Of a DNA stretch of 64,000 bases, positions 1-11,195 are shown piece after piece. The stretch comes from Chrysophaeum taylorii (lineage: Eukaryota > Sar > Pelagophyceae > Pelagomonadales > Pelagomonadaceae): NCBI GenBank assembly GCA_029834535.1, contig JAQMWT010000340.1, positions 1 to 64,000 of the forward strand, in the 5' to 3' direction. The notes beneath the pieces were generated by a model. It was given only the letters and a program-made list of their open reading frames with translations, ran no database searches and was not told the origin of the DNA. Each line of letters opens with the position of its first letter. The stretch's first letter is position 1. The translations under genes were made by a program, and so were the position numbers.

Positions 1-1140
1 TCAGTGTACTTCGTTCAGTTACGTATTGCTCAATGTGAAGGGTAGTCGTTGCCGGTGGTCGTAAACGTGAAGCGGGGACCAGGGCGTGTGTCGTTGGGGA
101 CGCCGGCTTCGTCTTTGATCCAGGTGGCGAGTTCGAGGAGGCGGTCGGTTACGACGCGGAGGAGAACGTAGCGCGTTCCGTTGGAGTGGAGGGGGTGGCG
201 TTTCGAAGGAGCATGACGGGCATGCCGACCTTGAGTGTGAGTTCGTGGGAGGCATGCCGCTGGGCGTGAGGAGTTCAAGAATTCGATGGGGTAGAGGACG
301 GGGTCGTCCTCGTATGCGACTTCGTTGGCCGAGTGGAAGGTGTGGACGGTGGAGCCGGGAAGGTCGCGGTCATCTCGGCGTTGTAATGGTCGACGTTCGA
401 GTTCTTGGGCGTGAGAACCGCGCGTTCGAAAAGCCACGCGGGGTCGTCGAAGCGGGCTTCGCCGTAGACGCGGGCGGTCAAGTCGGCGGGCTGTCGACGT
501 GGGGCACGTGGGTGCCGAGGTTGATCCAGTCGTCGCCGAGGGCGGGCTCGGTGGGCAGCGTGCCGTTTCCGACGCGGAGGAGGAAGTCGGCGAACTGTTG
601 AGGTCGACTTGGTCCTGGCCGCCAGACATTTTGACGCGCATGTTGACGGTGAGCTCGCGGACACGAACGTGGGCCCAGACGGGCGCGTTCTTGATGCAGG
701 CGCCGACGATTTCGTACCGGCGGCCGCGCTTGACGATCGGCGTCTGGCGGAAGTCGCCGAGGAAGACGATGACCTTGCCGCCGAAGGGCGCGTCGGTCAT
801 GAGGATGTCGCGCAGCGTGCGGTCCACGGTCATGAGCGTGTCCTTGTTCGTCATGGGCGCTTCGTCCCAAAATGAGCTTGGCCTTGGTGAGGACGTCGCG
901 GGTGCGGTCCTTCTTGTTTCTCGTGACGTTGCAGACGCTCGTGTCGGACGTTGAGCGGGATCTTGAAACGCGAGTGCGCGGTGCGGCCGCCCTGGAGGAG
1001 CGTGGCGGCGATGCCGGAGCTCGCGGTGGCGAGCGCAACGTGGTGGCGTTCGCGCACGGCTGCGAGGTCTGGCAGAGGAAAGTTTTGCCGGTTCCCGCGG
1101 CCGCCTGTATGAAGAAGACGGCGCCGGGCGCGAGGAGCAT
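1..1140 (-). pseudogene. Helitron Pif1-family helicase domain, partial and frameshifted
   Basis: Walker A is seen as AAAGTGKTFLC around 1090. In another frame AKLIL...DEAPM, the Walker B region, lies near 855-890, followed by FLGDFRQTPIV and the VRELTVNMR block. A third frame carries ARVYGEARFDDPAWLFERAVLTPKN, continuing to about position 400. The intact order of motifs with at least three frame switches shows a decayed coding region. The late helicase motifs (the SQGQT region) are not visible before position 1, so the gene runs off the window. Pif1-like helicases unwind the nicked strand in Helitron transposition. Confidence 0.85.
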
Positions 1141-1146
1141 GGGGGA

Positions 1147-1920
1147 CTACCGGTAGACGAAGATCATGATCTCGTTGAAGGTGTCGAGCTGCGGCTGGTT
1201 GTGCTGGCGCATGCTTTCGAGGTTGCGGCGCAGGATCTCGGCGAGGGCGGCGCGCTTCTCCCGGGTGTCGCCGAAGCGGAGTTCCTCGGCGACGAACCGC
1301 GACGTGAGCTGCTCGGCCTGCGTGGGCTCGGGCAAGCCGACTTGGCGCATTGTCATGCCGGCGCCTTCGAGGTGGGCCTGGATGTCGAGGAGGGCTTCGT
1401 TCTCCATGCTCTCGTTGAGGTCGAGGTCCTGGTTCCGGTGATGTGTCCGGTACCGGCGGAGGATGTCGGTGGTAAGGGTTTTCTTCGTGGCTTCCCAGAT
1501 GGCGAAGGGGTTAGTGAGCTCGCAGTGAGTGATGAGCATGGCGAAGAGCAACCGTTGCTCGTACGCGGTGTTGGAGACCGCGGCGGCCTCGAGGCACTTG
1601 GTCCATTCGGCGTCGTCGTGGAGGAGGTTCCGCGCCTTGCAGGCTTCCTTGAAGGTGTCGTACGGCTCGTCGTTGTTTTTCCCGGGCACGATGCGCAAGT
1701 CGGAGTAGCAGGTGGGCCCGCGGACGACTGTCAGGAGGACGCGCATGTGGAAGGCCTCCTGGTTCTTGGGAGAGACGGCGTACATGCGCGCCACGGTATC
1801 CGTCGAGAAGTCGTTCTCGTCGAGGCCGAGGCGCTCGCGGCGTTTGGTGTCTCCTCTGCTTCGTGGGACCCAAGTTTTTTTGTCTGAGAACGTGTAGTGT
1901 GTGGGGAGGTCGGTGTAGAG
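1147..1920 (-). pseudogene. Helitron Rep-to-helicase linker region
   Basis: Open frame that continues the Rep sequence after a frame change near 1.92 kb. It reads LPTHYTFSDKKTWVPR, then RMYAVSPKNQEAFHMRVLL and a VRGPTCYSDLR block. These are the conserved sequences that follow the Rep domain in Helitron proteins. Roughly residues 130-387 of the open frame are real; the earlier part is out-of-frame Rep. The frame stops just before the helicase Walker A motif, which starts in another frame. Confidence 0.85.
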
Positions 1921-1921
1921 G

Positions 1922-3211
1922 ATCGTGGGGGTCGACCTGGTAGGGCTCGATGTGCTGGATGCCGTTTGCCTTGTTGGTCTTGGCGGCGTCGTTGAGGTTG
2001 AACATGGCAGTGAGCGTGGTGTCGGGGGGGGTCTGGGCGGCGATCGAGGCGTAGTAGTCGCGGAGGGCGGGGTCGTCGGAATCCTGCCAGTAGACCCGCT
2101 GGCCGTTTTCGAGGTGGACGGCGAGGTGGAAGACGGCGGGGTGCCTCGCGTGGGTTTCGTTGCCGAAGATGCGGTTGAGGGCCTCCGTCGAGCAAATGTA
2201 GCGGCCGGTCTGGTACGTCGAAATCTCGTCCAGGAGGCGGGGGTCGCGGTGGCCGCGAGACGTGTCTTGCCGGATCGTGATCGTTGCGCTGTCCGGGCCC
2301 TTGAAGACATATTTGTACAGGTAGGCGCAGACGTGGATGGTGCAGCAGATCTCGACGTTGAGGTGCGTCTTGTATTTCTTGAGGAGCCAGGGGTTGTAGG
2401 GGACGATCCATCTGTTGTCGATGACGCAGGGGCGGCCGTTTATGACCTTGGTATAGGTGCGGCCGCCGTCTTGGGGCGAGCGGCGGCGGTATTGGACGTA
2501 GTTGTCCTCCGGGACGGTCGTGTGCCGTTGGAATTCTTTGGGAAAGCGCTTGGAGCATTCTCCGTCCTGCATGCAGGGGCACGACGGGTAGTCGCGGCCG
2601 CAGGGCCCGTGGAGCATGTGGTTGACGACGATTTGGTGGAGTTCCTTTTGTCTCGGGTCGTTCGGGTCGGGGAACTCTGCGCAGGCGACCTTGTCGACGT
2701 CGTCGGCGGCGATGTCGTCTCGGCTGTCGAGGATGAGGAGGATGTGGGCGTGGGGCAGGCCCCGCTTCTGGTACTCGATCGTGTACGTGTACGCGTGCAC
2801 GCGGCCGAGGACGGAGCGCTCGGTGAGGTCGCGGAGGAGCTCGGCGAGCTTAATGTGAAAGACGCGGATGATGAGGTCGGGTCGCATGTGGGGCTCCTCG
2901 TGCTCGTAGAGTTCGGCCATGATTTCGTCCCACTTCGGGTTGCACGTGAACGTAATGAAGAATGAGGGCCTGCCGCAAACTCTGACGATGGCCATGGCGT
3001 CCTGGTAGGCGGCGCGCATCTCTCGCTGCGACCCCTTGAACGTGGACGGGAGGATGCTGCGTTTGCCCGCGTTGCCCGCCTCGCCATCCGCGACGGCGTC
3101 TTGGAGACCGAAGTAGAGATCGGCGCGCAGCTTCTTTTGGTTCCGGCGGCACCACTCGATCCGCGACACCTCCATCTTGACGGCGCCGTCGAGGAAGTAC
3201 TCGTGGCTCAA
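1922..3211 (-). pseudogene. Helitron Rep (HUH endonuclease) domain
   Basis: About 430 residues in one open frame. The HUH motif is present as GLPHAHILLIL (His154 and His156 counted from 3211), and the tyrosine motif as AYLYKYVFKG (Tyr297 and Tyr301), the paired tyrosines expected of Helitron Rep. FITFTCNPKWDEI and KRFPKEF are further conserved Helitron blocks. Rep makes the single-strand nick and transfers the DNA end during rolling-circle transposition. The catalytic residues look intact, but the frame shifts upstream (about 3.2-3.4 kb) and downstream (about 1.92 kb), so the full protein is not made from this frame. Confidence 0.92.
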
Positions 3212-3434
3212 GCGGTTGAGGCGGTGGATGAGGGAAAAAACGTGGAGGGCGAGGGCCAGTACCGGCGAAGTGTTGTTGTTGCGTCTCTGTTGGTCTCGCT
3301 CTTGGTCTCTCTGTTGGTCTCGTCCTCGGGGCCGGCAGGTGGTTTGTCCGGGTTTTGGCGCGCGGAGGTGCGCGCGATAAACGTAATATTCCTTTGGCGT
3401 GATGGTGGTGAGGCGGGCGGTCCCGTCCTCGGGG

Positions 3435-5216
3435 TTAACCTTGTTGATTCCGATGTTGTAGCCGCTGGGCCGCCCCGTGGGACATGAGGGTGAAGTGAAG
3501 GGGATCGCGCTGCCCGTTGTAGATGCTGATGAGCTCGAGCTCGGGCCGCCCGTGCGCGCCCTCGCAGTGGACGACGATGTCGCGGTTCGGCACGGCGGTC
3601 TCTTCGTCGCCGAGGACGATCATGGCGACCTCGTCGACGACCTGCGCGTTTCCGCGTCGCGCGTGGTGGTCGGCGGGCCTTTGTTCCGCATGGATGACGA
3701 TTCGGGCGTTGGTTGCGTCGGCGTTCGCGCTGTTGATGTAGGCGTCGGCGTGTCGAAACGTTCGGACGAAGCGGTTGTTGGCGAGGATGACGTCCTGGAC
3801 CGTGCGGACCACGTGATCGTTCAGGAGCGACGACTGGAGGCGGTGCTGGAGTTGCGTGCCGGGATCGAGCAGGTACGTCTGCGCGAACATCGGAGCCTCG
3901 CCGGCCCGCGGCCGCAAGGAGCCGAGGCGGTGGTGTATTTGCCCCGAGATGCGCAGGGCGCTGAGGGGGCACCGATTGGTCGAGGTCGTGCTGCTTCTGG
4001 CGAACGGGCGCTCGTCGTGGACCTGCATGCTCGCGAACGTGAAAGCGTTGTTGAGCTTGCGGGTGTCGGCTCTGAAGGCGATGCCGGTGGCGTGGGGTGT
4101 CGTGATGAGATGGACGAACTCCGGAGGCGGGTTCGGAGGGTCGGGAAGCACGATCGTGCCCCCCGAGCAGCACCGGTTGTATGTGCCTCTGGTCGTCTCC
4201 TCGGACTGCCAGTAAAGCGCGTAGCAGTACGGACAGACTTTGTCCATCGCGCCGGCGTCGTGCGTGGGGACGGTTGTGTCGTCGAAGTCCTCGAGGGCGC
4301 AGCGGGCGACGAAGGTCGGGCGTCGCCGCACTTCGTTGACGACATTTTGGCGGGCGCGTCGCTGTTCTGTGGCGTGCGCGGCGAGGCGCGCGGCGCGCTG
4401 CCCGTGGTCGTCGGTTCGTTGGCGCGACTCGCGGTGGGCGTCGGCGTCGCGTGCGCGCTGGGCGTCGCGGTCCCCTCGTTCGTCGGCGCGGTGGCGCAAT
4501 TCGCGTTGCTCGGCGGCATGGGTCGCCAGGCGAGCGTCGCGGTCCCCCCGCGCGTCCGCGCGCCCTCGCGACTGCCGTTGGCTGTTCGCGTTCGCGTCTC
4601 TCTGAGCCGCGGCCTCCTCGGGCGAAGCCGCGTGGCGCGCGGCGAGGCGGCGGTGGCGGTCGCGGACGTATCTGTATCCGGCGTGCTTGAACGTAAAACG
4701 GTACCCCGTTCGATAGCAGGTGTCGCAGCCGCGTCCCGCGCACGACGCGCATGCGTCCTCGCGGTGTTGCCAGAAGTCGAGGATCTGGGCATCGGTGAAG
4801 CTCCGATACGTAGCCGCGGCGTCGTCGACGGCGGTTTCGCGGGTGGCGGCGGGCAAGGTCGCGTCGGGAGCGAGCGCGGCCGGGGCGACGCGAGGCTGCG
4901 GAGGACCGTTGACCGTCCGTACCTGTCCGACGGGCGTCGGAATCGCGTCGTTCGCGTCGGTCCGGAGGAGGCGCGCGGCGTTGATTCGACGTTGGCGGCC
5001 GTAGACATACGTGTAGCCGTCGTGCTTCGTCGAGAATCGGCGGCCGGTCCGGCAGCAGGCGTCGCATCCCTCGGCCGAACAGGGTTCGCATCGTTCGTTG
5101 CGATCGCGCCAGAGCGCGAGAATTTCGTCGTCGGCGAGGTCTCTGTAGGCGGCGGTGGCGGAGGAGGACGGCGCGTCGGTCGTTGCCATGATAATGAGGA
5201 GGAGGGCGTGGTGCAT
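3435..5216 (-). pseudogene. Helitron RepHel N-terminal part with duplicated Cys modules
   Basis: 593-residue open frame starting at an ATG at 5216 (second ATG at 5189). Residues about 24-72 and 137-184 are two copies of one module: an IL-x-x-W helix, CxxC, then GCD-x-C, R-T-G-x-R-F, K-H-x-G-Y-x-Y-V. This is probably a zinc-binding fold. Residues about 195-300 are Arg/Asp/Ala-rich repeats that look coiled. From about residue 340 the sequence is typical Helitron_like_N: a CPYCYALYW zinc-ribbon-like start, then RISGQIHHRLGSL and a FAQTYLLDPG motif. The frame is lost near 3.45 kb, just before the stretch leading into Rep, which continues in other frames. The duplicated Cys modules are not part of the Helitron core I know of and may be a lineage-specific addition. 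Confidence 0.8.
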
Positions 5217-5256
5217 AATCCACAGTGCTCGGGTCGGAACTTCGCTGTGACGCCAG

Positions 5257-5318
5257 GATTCTGATCGTTATATCTTATAGGATTCTGATCGTTATATCTT
5301 ATAGGATCGTTATATCTT
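5257..5318. repeat. Short tandem repeat, 23-bp unit
   Basis: GGATTCTGATCGTTATATCT plus TATA occurs twice in a row (5257 and 5280), followed by a shortened third copy. It lies just upstream of the Helitron reading frame and may be part of the element's leader. Confidence 0.8.
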
Positions 5319-5378
5319 CAAGGGCGGGGTTTGGGTCGAGGGGAGGCCAAAAAAAAAAGGCAAAAAAAATAGACAGGA

Positions 5379-5673
5379 TCCGAACTCGAGACGTACCACC
5401 CCAAATTCTCGCTCAAAGTTCTTCGGTCTCTCCCAGAACACAAGAGTCTCACAGATGGCAAGAAGAAAACATTTTATAAAGAGCTTTGCTTTTGGCGCAT
5501 ACATTACCAAAAGAACAGAAAGTAGGCCTCGAGTGAAGCGTTTTGAAATGAATCGGCTTTACAAAACGCAGATTTTGTGTGGCCGTTTCGAGCATACATA
5601 GGGCTTCGAACAGAAAGTAGAGTGCCGTTAGACTGTTGTCACACACAGACACACGTTTCCCAATTAATTATTG
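5379..5673. repeat. Dispersed ~295-bp repeat, copy 1
   Basis: This block is repeated in the same order at 7812-8115, diverged by substitutions and small indels. Shared landmarks are GATCCGAACTCGAGACGTAC, a CATTTTATAAA segment, GAACAGAAAGTAG (twice) and CACACGTTTCCCAATTAATT near the right end. On the minus strand the GTTCGGATCC stretch resembles a polymerase III B box, so a SINE-like origin is possible; I could not fold a tRNA. Confidence 0.75.
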
Positions 5674-5713
5674 TGGACTAGTAAGGCCAAGTCGGGTTTT
5701 TTTCGGCCTTTTT

Positions 5714-5795
5714 CTCGGGGGGCAAGCCCCCCGAACCCCCCGGGAATTGGGGGGCTCTGCCCCCCAAACCCCCCGCCGGGGGACACCCCCGGACC
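5714..5795. other. Three consecutive perfect GC-rich hairpins
   Basis: Three inverted repeats stand in a row: 8-bp stem at 5716-5733 with an AA loop, 9-bp stem at 5747-5767 with a TCT loop, and 7-bp stem at 5776-5792 with an ACA loop. All stems are runs of six or so G against C. No gene is adjacent. Function unknown; a structured repeat or replication-related structure is possible. Confidence 0.8.
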
Positions 5796-6529
5796 CCCCA
5801 CCGCCTCGACGGCCGCCGCGTCTCGGGAGCCGACCAAAAACGAAGTCGCGACGCCGTGGAAATTCTGTCTTTTCGGTTCTTGAAGATTTCTGCGCATTTT
5901 TTCGTTCTTGGGTTAGGGTGGGTACCCTTTTCCTTCCTTTCCGTTGCGCGACCCGTTCTTGGGGTTAGCGTTATGCCTGATTATTTTCGGCTTTGCGTTT
6001 TTTGCGGATGGACTATGAGATGGACTATGAGATGGCGGATGGCCGCTTTAATTAATGGAGTATTTCATTATAGACAATAGGCGCCGGGGTGGCGGCGGGC
6101 GTAGTGAGAAGGAGGGCGTCGCGCATAATCCATAGATAGCGGACGCGCCGTCGCGGTCGACGGTCCAGAGGTTGCTCGCGGCGAGGACGGCCGCAGCGGG
6201 AAGAGCGAGGCGTGGCCGCGGAAGCGGGCTTCGTCGTAGACGCGAGCGGGGAGGTCTTCGTGTCCGTGGGCGATGGCCGATGGCCACGGGCGGTCGTGGT
6301 GGACGCGCGCGGGCGCGCGGCCGGTCGTCGGCGCGGGCGCGCACGGCGCGCTCGTCGCCGCGTTGTTCCTGGTCTTGGATCCGTAGGCGTTCCAGCAGTA
6401 GGACGCGAGGCTTGCGATGGCCAGAGCGCGGCCAGTCCCAGGACGTGGCGCGACCACCGTCGACAAAAGCGAAATCGATGTCGCAGACGCGTCGAGGTCG
6501 ACGACGCGTCGACGAAGGCCGCGACTTTA

Positions 6530-7200
6530 CGGCGAGCCGTTGTCGCCGGCGGGGGAGAGTCCGAGGCCGCGGTCGCGACGGTGGTGGCCGCTCGCAGCGG
6601 CGACGAAGACGCCGGCACGCATCGTATCGAAGCGCTGGCAGACGCGTCGAGCGCCGGCGCGCCGCGCCGCGCCGCGGAGTTTTTATTCGGGTTGGTCGAC
6701 TGGACACCGCGGGCGAGTCCGAGTCCGCGGGCGAGTCCGAGTCCGAGTCCGCGACGGCGGTGGCCGCTCGGCGGTGGCCGCTCGGCGGTGGCCGCTCGCA
6801 GCGGCGACGAAGACGCCGGCACGCATCGTATCGAAGCGCTGGCGCACGCGTCGAGCTCGACGCGGAGCGCCGCCCGTCGAGCGAGCCGCCGAGTTTTTTT
6901 TCGGGTTGGTTGACTGGACATCAACCCGCGGGCGAGTCCGAGACCGCGGTCGCGACGTCGGTGGCCGCTCGCAGCGGCGACGAAGCCGGCGGCACGCATC
7001 GTATCGAAGGTGAAACGATGTTCGATCCACCGAGTCGACGGTCGAGTCTCGTTCGACGGCTCGTCGGAAGATCGAGTCGTAGCCGTGGAAGCGGGCTTTG
7101 ACCGCAGACGCGAGCGCGGCAAGCCCTTCTCGATTTCGGTGGCCGGTCGCAGCGGCGACGTAGACGCCGGCACGCAACGCGCGCGCGCGTACCGAAGTGT
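6530..7200. repeat. Tandem repeat, ~200-bp unit, about four diverged copies
   Basis: The segment beginning GTGGCCGCTCGCAGCGGCGA and running through GCACGCATCGTATCGAAG recurs at about 6583, 6788, 6960 and 7140. The partner segment TTCGGGTTGGT(C/T)GACTGGACA recurs at about 6684 and 6900, and GCGAGTCCGAGTC is itself repeated at 6712-6745. Long open frames here on both strands are a by-product of high GC and periodicity; none looks like a protein family. The left flank (6060-6150) resembles the leader of the Helitron at 5.2 kb. Confidence 0.75.
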
Positions 7201-7464
7201 TCGCGCGCAAAAAAGGCGAAATCGCGTCGCATTTTTGCGCGCGCCAGAACCCCGAAAGAACCCCGAACGATAAGAGGGAGCCAGCCGGCATGCCATGCCG
7301 GCGTCGAGGCTCGCGTAGCGTCCGTGGCTCGAGCGCGTCGTCCCGTTTGCCGGGCGAAGGCTCCATCGCCGTCGCACGCGTCAACCTTACTTCAAAAAAA
7401 GATCGGTCGAAAGGGTTTTCTTCTTCGAAATAATCTCGATTTTTACGACTACAACCTTACCCTG

Positions 7465-7620
7465 ATCGCGGACTGCGCGCGATGGAGGACGGTGCCTCAC
7501 GAATCCCGAGCCTTGCGAGGGCCATCCCATCCGCCCTCCCGGCGTAGGTTGGCACCTATTCGCCTCCCGGGCGTGCCGGTTGACAGCCGGAACGTTCGCT
7601 GTGGGACGGGGTATGGTCTT
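7465..7620 (+). repeat. Dispersed repeat shared with LINE-tail loci
   Basis: This ~155-bp piece, including CGATGGAGGACGGTGCC and a CGCCTCCCGGGC...GCCGGTT block, matches in reverse orientation 19035-19195, and its last ~60 bp match 26095-26160. At both of those places the match sits next to a LINE 3' end, so it is probably part of the same LINE family or of a composite repeat. Confidence 0.6.
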
Positions 7621-7811
7621 CTTAGCAAATAGTACGGGTTGTCTTCTTCGAAATACTCTCGATTTTTACGACCACCAGCGTCCAATTTACTACTACGGGA
7701 ATCGAACTCGATACCAGGGACCTATGCGCACTACGTATCCGAAAGTCGTCTTCACCCACGCTCGCCAGGCTACTACTCTCAGCATTACAAATCGACCACC
7801 AGGATCCGAAC

Positions 7812-8115
7812 TCGAGACGTACGTACAGCAACCACCCAGATTCTCGTTCAAACTTCTACGGTCTCTCCGATACTACAGGGCTCGCCGTAGGTAGCAAGAA
7901 CAAAACATTTTATAAATATTATTGCTTTTGGCTCATACATTTAGCAAAGAACAGAAAGTAGGCCGCGGGTTGAAGTTTTGACTTTACAATTGACTTTACA
8001 AAACGCAGATTTTGACTTACCGTTTCGAGCATACATGCTGGTTTGCACAGAAAGTAGAGTTCCGGTAGAGTGCTCTGACACACAGACACACGTTTCCCAA
8101 TTAATTATTGTGGAA
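7812..8115. repeat. Dispersed ~300-bp repeat, copy 2
   Basis: Diverged second copy of the block at 5379-5673, ending in CCAATTAATTATTGTGGA five bases before the first Helitron-derivative unit. Copies are in the same orientation about 2.4 kb apart. Confidence 0.75.
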
Positions 8116-8120
8116 GAAGA

Positions 8121-10124
8121 CAAGTGCAGGCCAGTAAGTTCACCCACTCCCAATCTCTAACCCCAGTAAGTTCACCTGGTCCCAGTAAGTTCACCTAGTC
8201 CCAATCTCTAACCCCAGTAAGTTCGGCGTAAGCCCACTCGTGCTCACATCCACTCACCCCACTCTCCTTCGAGCTCGTCGCTCTCGCCTCCGCCAACCTA
8301 AGCTGCTTTGGTCCGCACGCGCCGCCAACCTTTGAGTTTACTCTAAAAACCCTTTACTCTGAAAACCCCAGTATGTTCACCTGGTCCCAGTTTCACCTGG
8401 TCACTCAGTCCACCTAGTCCCAATCTCTAACCCCAGTAAGTTCACGTGGTCCCAGTAAGTTCACCTATAGTGCGCGTGTAGACGCCGGGAGGGGGCTTAT
8501 CGGCATTGCGCAGCACGTGTGGGGTAGGGCGGAGTCGTCGACCCAGAAGAGGATATCCTCGGGGTTGCCGATCGACAGAGAGCCACGTCGAGCTGGACGT
8601 GGCAGAAGACGGGCTTCGCCAAGAGGACGCCGACCTCGCGGGACGTCTGGCCCTGGCTCTTGTTGATCGTTTGGCGTGGGCGGGCCTTAAGCGATACAGG
8701 TTGGAGGAGCCTCGGTGACAACGACACGATCGATCATGTATCTGGTACCGTTGCAGTGGCCGTGCGACGGGTCGAGGTTGCGAAGACATTAAGCTCGCGA
8801 TCAAAGTCAGCATGCCGTTGGTTGTCAGGGAGTTCAAAACTCTACTGTAAAGAGCGAGGCGTCGTCTTCCGACCCAACCTAGTCGGCCGAAAAGAACTCC
8901 GACGCCTCGTCTCCGGGAAAAAAAGGCCGCGGTCATGCGCGCGTTGTCAGCATCGACAACATCGTTTCGACGGGGCGTGAGAATGGCGCGCTGAAAGCGC
9001 CGCCGCGGGTCGTGGAAATAGTCTGCGAGGTCGCCGTAGACGGCTTGGAGGATCACTGTCTGGCTCTCGCGCCTACCTGATCCTTACTCTCGCGCCTACC
9101 TGATCCTTACCCTAAATCGAGGGACAAGTGCAGGCCAGTAAGTTCACCTAGTCCCAATCTCTAACCCCAGCAAGTTCACCTGGTCCCACTAAGCTCACCT
9201 GGTCAGTAAGTTCACCTAGTCCAAATCTCTAACCCCAGTAAGTTCGATGTAAACCCAATCGTGTTCACACAAACTCCTTTGAGCTCGTCGCTCTCACCCC
9301 CGCCAATCCAAGCTGCTTTGATCCGCACGCGCCGCCAACCCTTGAGTTTACTCTAAAAACCCCAGTAAGCTCACCTGGTCCCAGTAAGTTCACCTGGTCA
9401 CTCAGCTCACCTAGTCCCAATCTCAAACCCCAGTAAGTTCACCTGGTCCCAGTAAGTTCACCTACAGTGCGCGTGTAGACGCCGGGAGGGGGCTTATCGG
9501 TATTGCGCAGCACGTGTGGGGTAGGGTGGAGTCGTCGACCCAGAAGAGGATATCCTCGGGGTTGCCGATCGACAGAGAGCCACGTAGAGCTGGACGTGGC
9601 AGAAGACGGGCTTCGCCAAGAGGACGCCGACCTCGCGGGGCGTCTGGCCCTGGCTCTTGGTGATCGTTTGGCGTCGGCGGGCCTTAAGGGATACAGGTTG
9701 AAGGAGCCTCGGTGACAACGACACGATCGATCATGTATCTGGTACCGTTGCAGTGGCCGTGCGACGGGTCGAGGTTGCGAAGACTTTAAGCTCGCGATCA
9801 AAGTCAGCATGCCGTTGGTTGTCAGGGAGTTCAAAACTCGACTGTAAAGAGCGAGGCGTCGTCTTCCGACCCAACCTAGTCGGCCGAAAAGAACTCCGAC
9901 GCCTCGTCTCCGGGAAAAAAAGGCCGCGGTCATGCGCGCGTTGTCAGCGTCGACAACATCGTTTCGACGGGGCGTGAGAATGGCGCGCTGAAAGAGCCGC
10001 CGCGGGTCGTGGAAACAGTCTGCGAGGTCGCCGTAGACGGCTTGGAGGATCACTGTCTGGCTCTCGCGCCGACCTAATCCTTACTCTCGCGCCTATCTGA
10101 TCCTTACCCTAAATCGAGGGACAA

Positions 10125-10159
<35 letters not shown>

Positions 10160-11160
10160 AACATCTGTCGATTAGTAGTTAGGACAACTGCAGGCCAGTA
10201 AGTTCACCTATCTCTAACCCCAGTAAGTTCACCTGGTCCCAGTAAGTTTCACATAAGTTCACCTGGTCAGTAAGTTCACCTAGCTCACACCAACTCCTTT
10301 GAGCTCGTCGCTCTCGCCTCCGCCAATCTAAGCTGCTTCGATCCGCACGCGCCGCCCACCTTTGAGTGAGTTTACTCTAAACACCCTTTGCTCTAAAACC
10401 CCAGTATGTTCACCTGGTCCCAGTTTCACCTGGTCACTCAGTTCACCTAGTCCCAATCTCAAACCCCAGTAAGTTCACGTGGTCCCAGTAAGTTCACCTA
10501 TAGTGCGCGTGTAGACGCCGGGAGGGGGCTTATCGGTATTGCGCAGCACGTGTGGGGTAGGGTGGAGTCGTCGACCCAGATGAGTATATCCTCGGGGATG
10601 CCGATCGACAGAGAGCCACGTAGAGCTGGACGTGGCAGAAGACGGGCTTGGGAAAGAGGACGCCGACCTCGCGGGGCGTCTGGCCCTGGCTCTTGTTGAT
10701 CGTTTGGCGTAGGCGGGCCTTAAGGGATACAGGTTGGAGGAGCCTCGGTGACAACGACACGATCGATCATGTATCTGGTACCGTTGCAGTGGCCGTGCGA
10801 CGGGTCGAGGTTGCGAAGACTTTAAGCTCGCGATCAAAGTCAGCATGCCGTTGGTTGTCAGTGAGTTCAGAACTCGACTCTTGAGAGCGAGGCGTCGTCT
10901 TCCGACCCAACCTAGTCGGCCGAAAAGAACTCCGACGCCTCGTCTCCGGGAAAAAAAGGCCGCGGTCATGCGCGCGTTGTCAGCGTCGACAACATCGTTT
11001 CGACGGGGCGTGAGAATGGCGCGCTGAAAGAGCCGCCGCGGGTCGTGGAAACAGTCTGCGAGGTCGCCGTAGACGGCTTGGAGGATCACTGTCTGGCTCT
11101 CGCGCCGACCTAATCCTTACTCTCGCGCCTATCTGATCCTTACCCTAAATCGAGGGACAA

Positions 11161-11195
<35 letters not shown>

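Larger units (their letters stand above)
1..5216 (-). mobile_element. Autonomous-type Helitron (Rep-helicase), decayed, cut by window edge
   Basis: Read on the minus strand, the region encodes in order the pieces of a Helitron RepHel protein: a Cys-rich N-terminal region, the Helitron-like N domain, an HUH Rep nuclease, a linker and a Pif1-family helicase. The reading frame changes several times (near 3.4 kb, 1.92 kb, 1.14 kb and repeatedly in the helicase), so the copy is not functional as read. The helicase C-terminus and the 3' end lie beyond position 1. Helitrons are rolling-circle DNA transposons; Rep nicks and the helicase unwinds. The helicase sequence differs from the helicase remnants in the 8-12, 20-23 and 61.5-kb arrays, so it is a different Helitron family. 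Family call is firm; the 5' terminus was not located. Confidence 0.9.

Noticed and set aside
6052-7384. Open frames of 441 and 233 codons on the minus strand and 309 on the plus strand
   Set aside because: They follow the tandem repeat and high GC, show only Arg/Ser/Ala periodicity and match no family.
7683-7775. tRNA-like sequence on the minus strand (GAGTTCGATTCCC resembling a T arm, GGCGAGCGTGG resembling a D arm)
   Set aside because: The acceptor and anticodon stems do not pair; at most a tRNA-derived SINE remnant.
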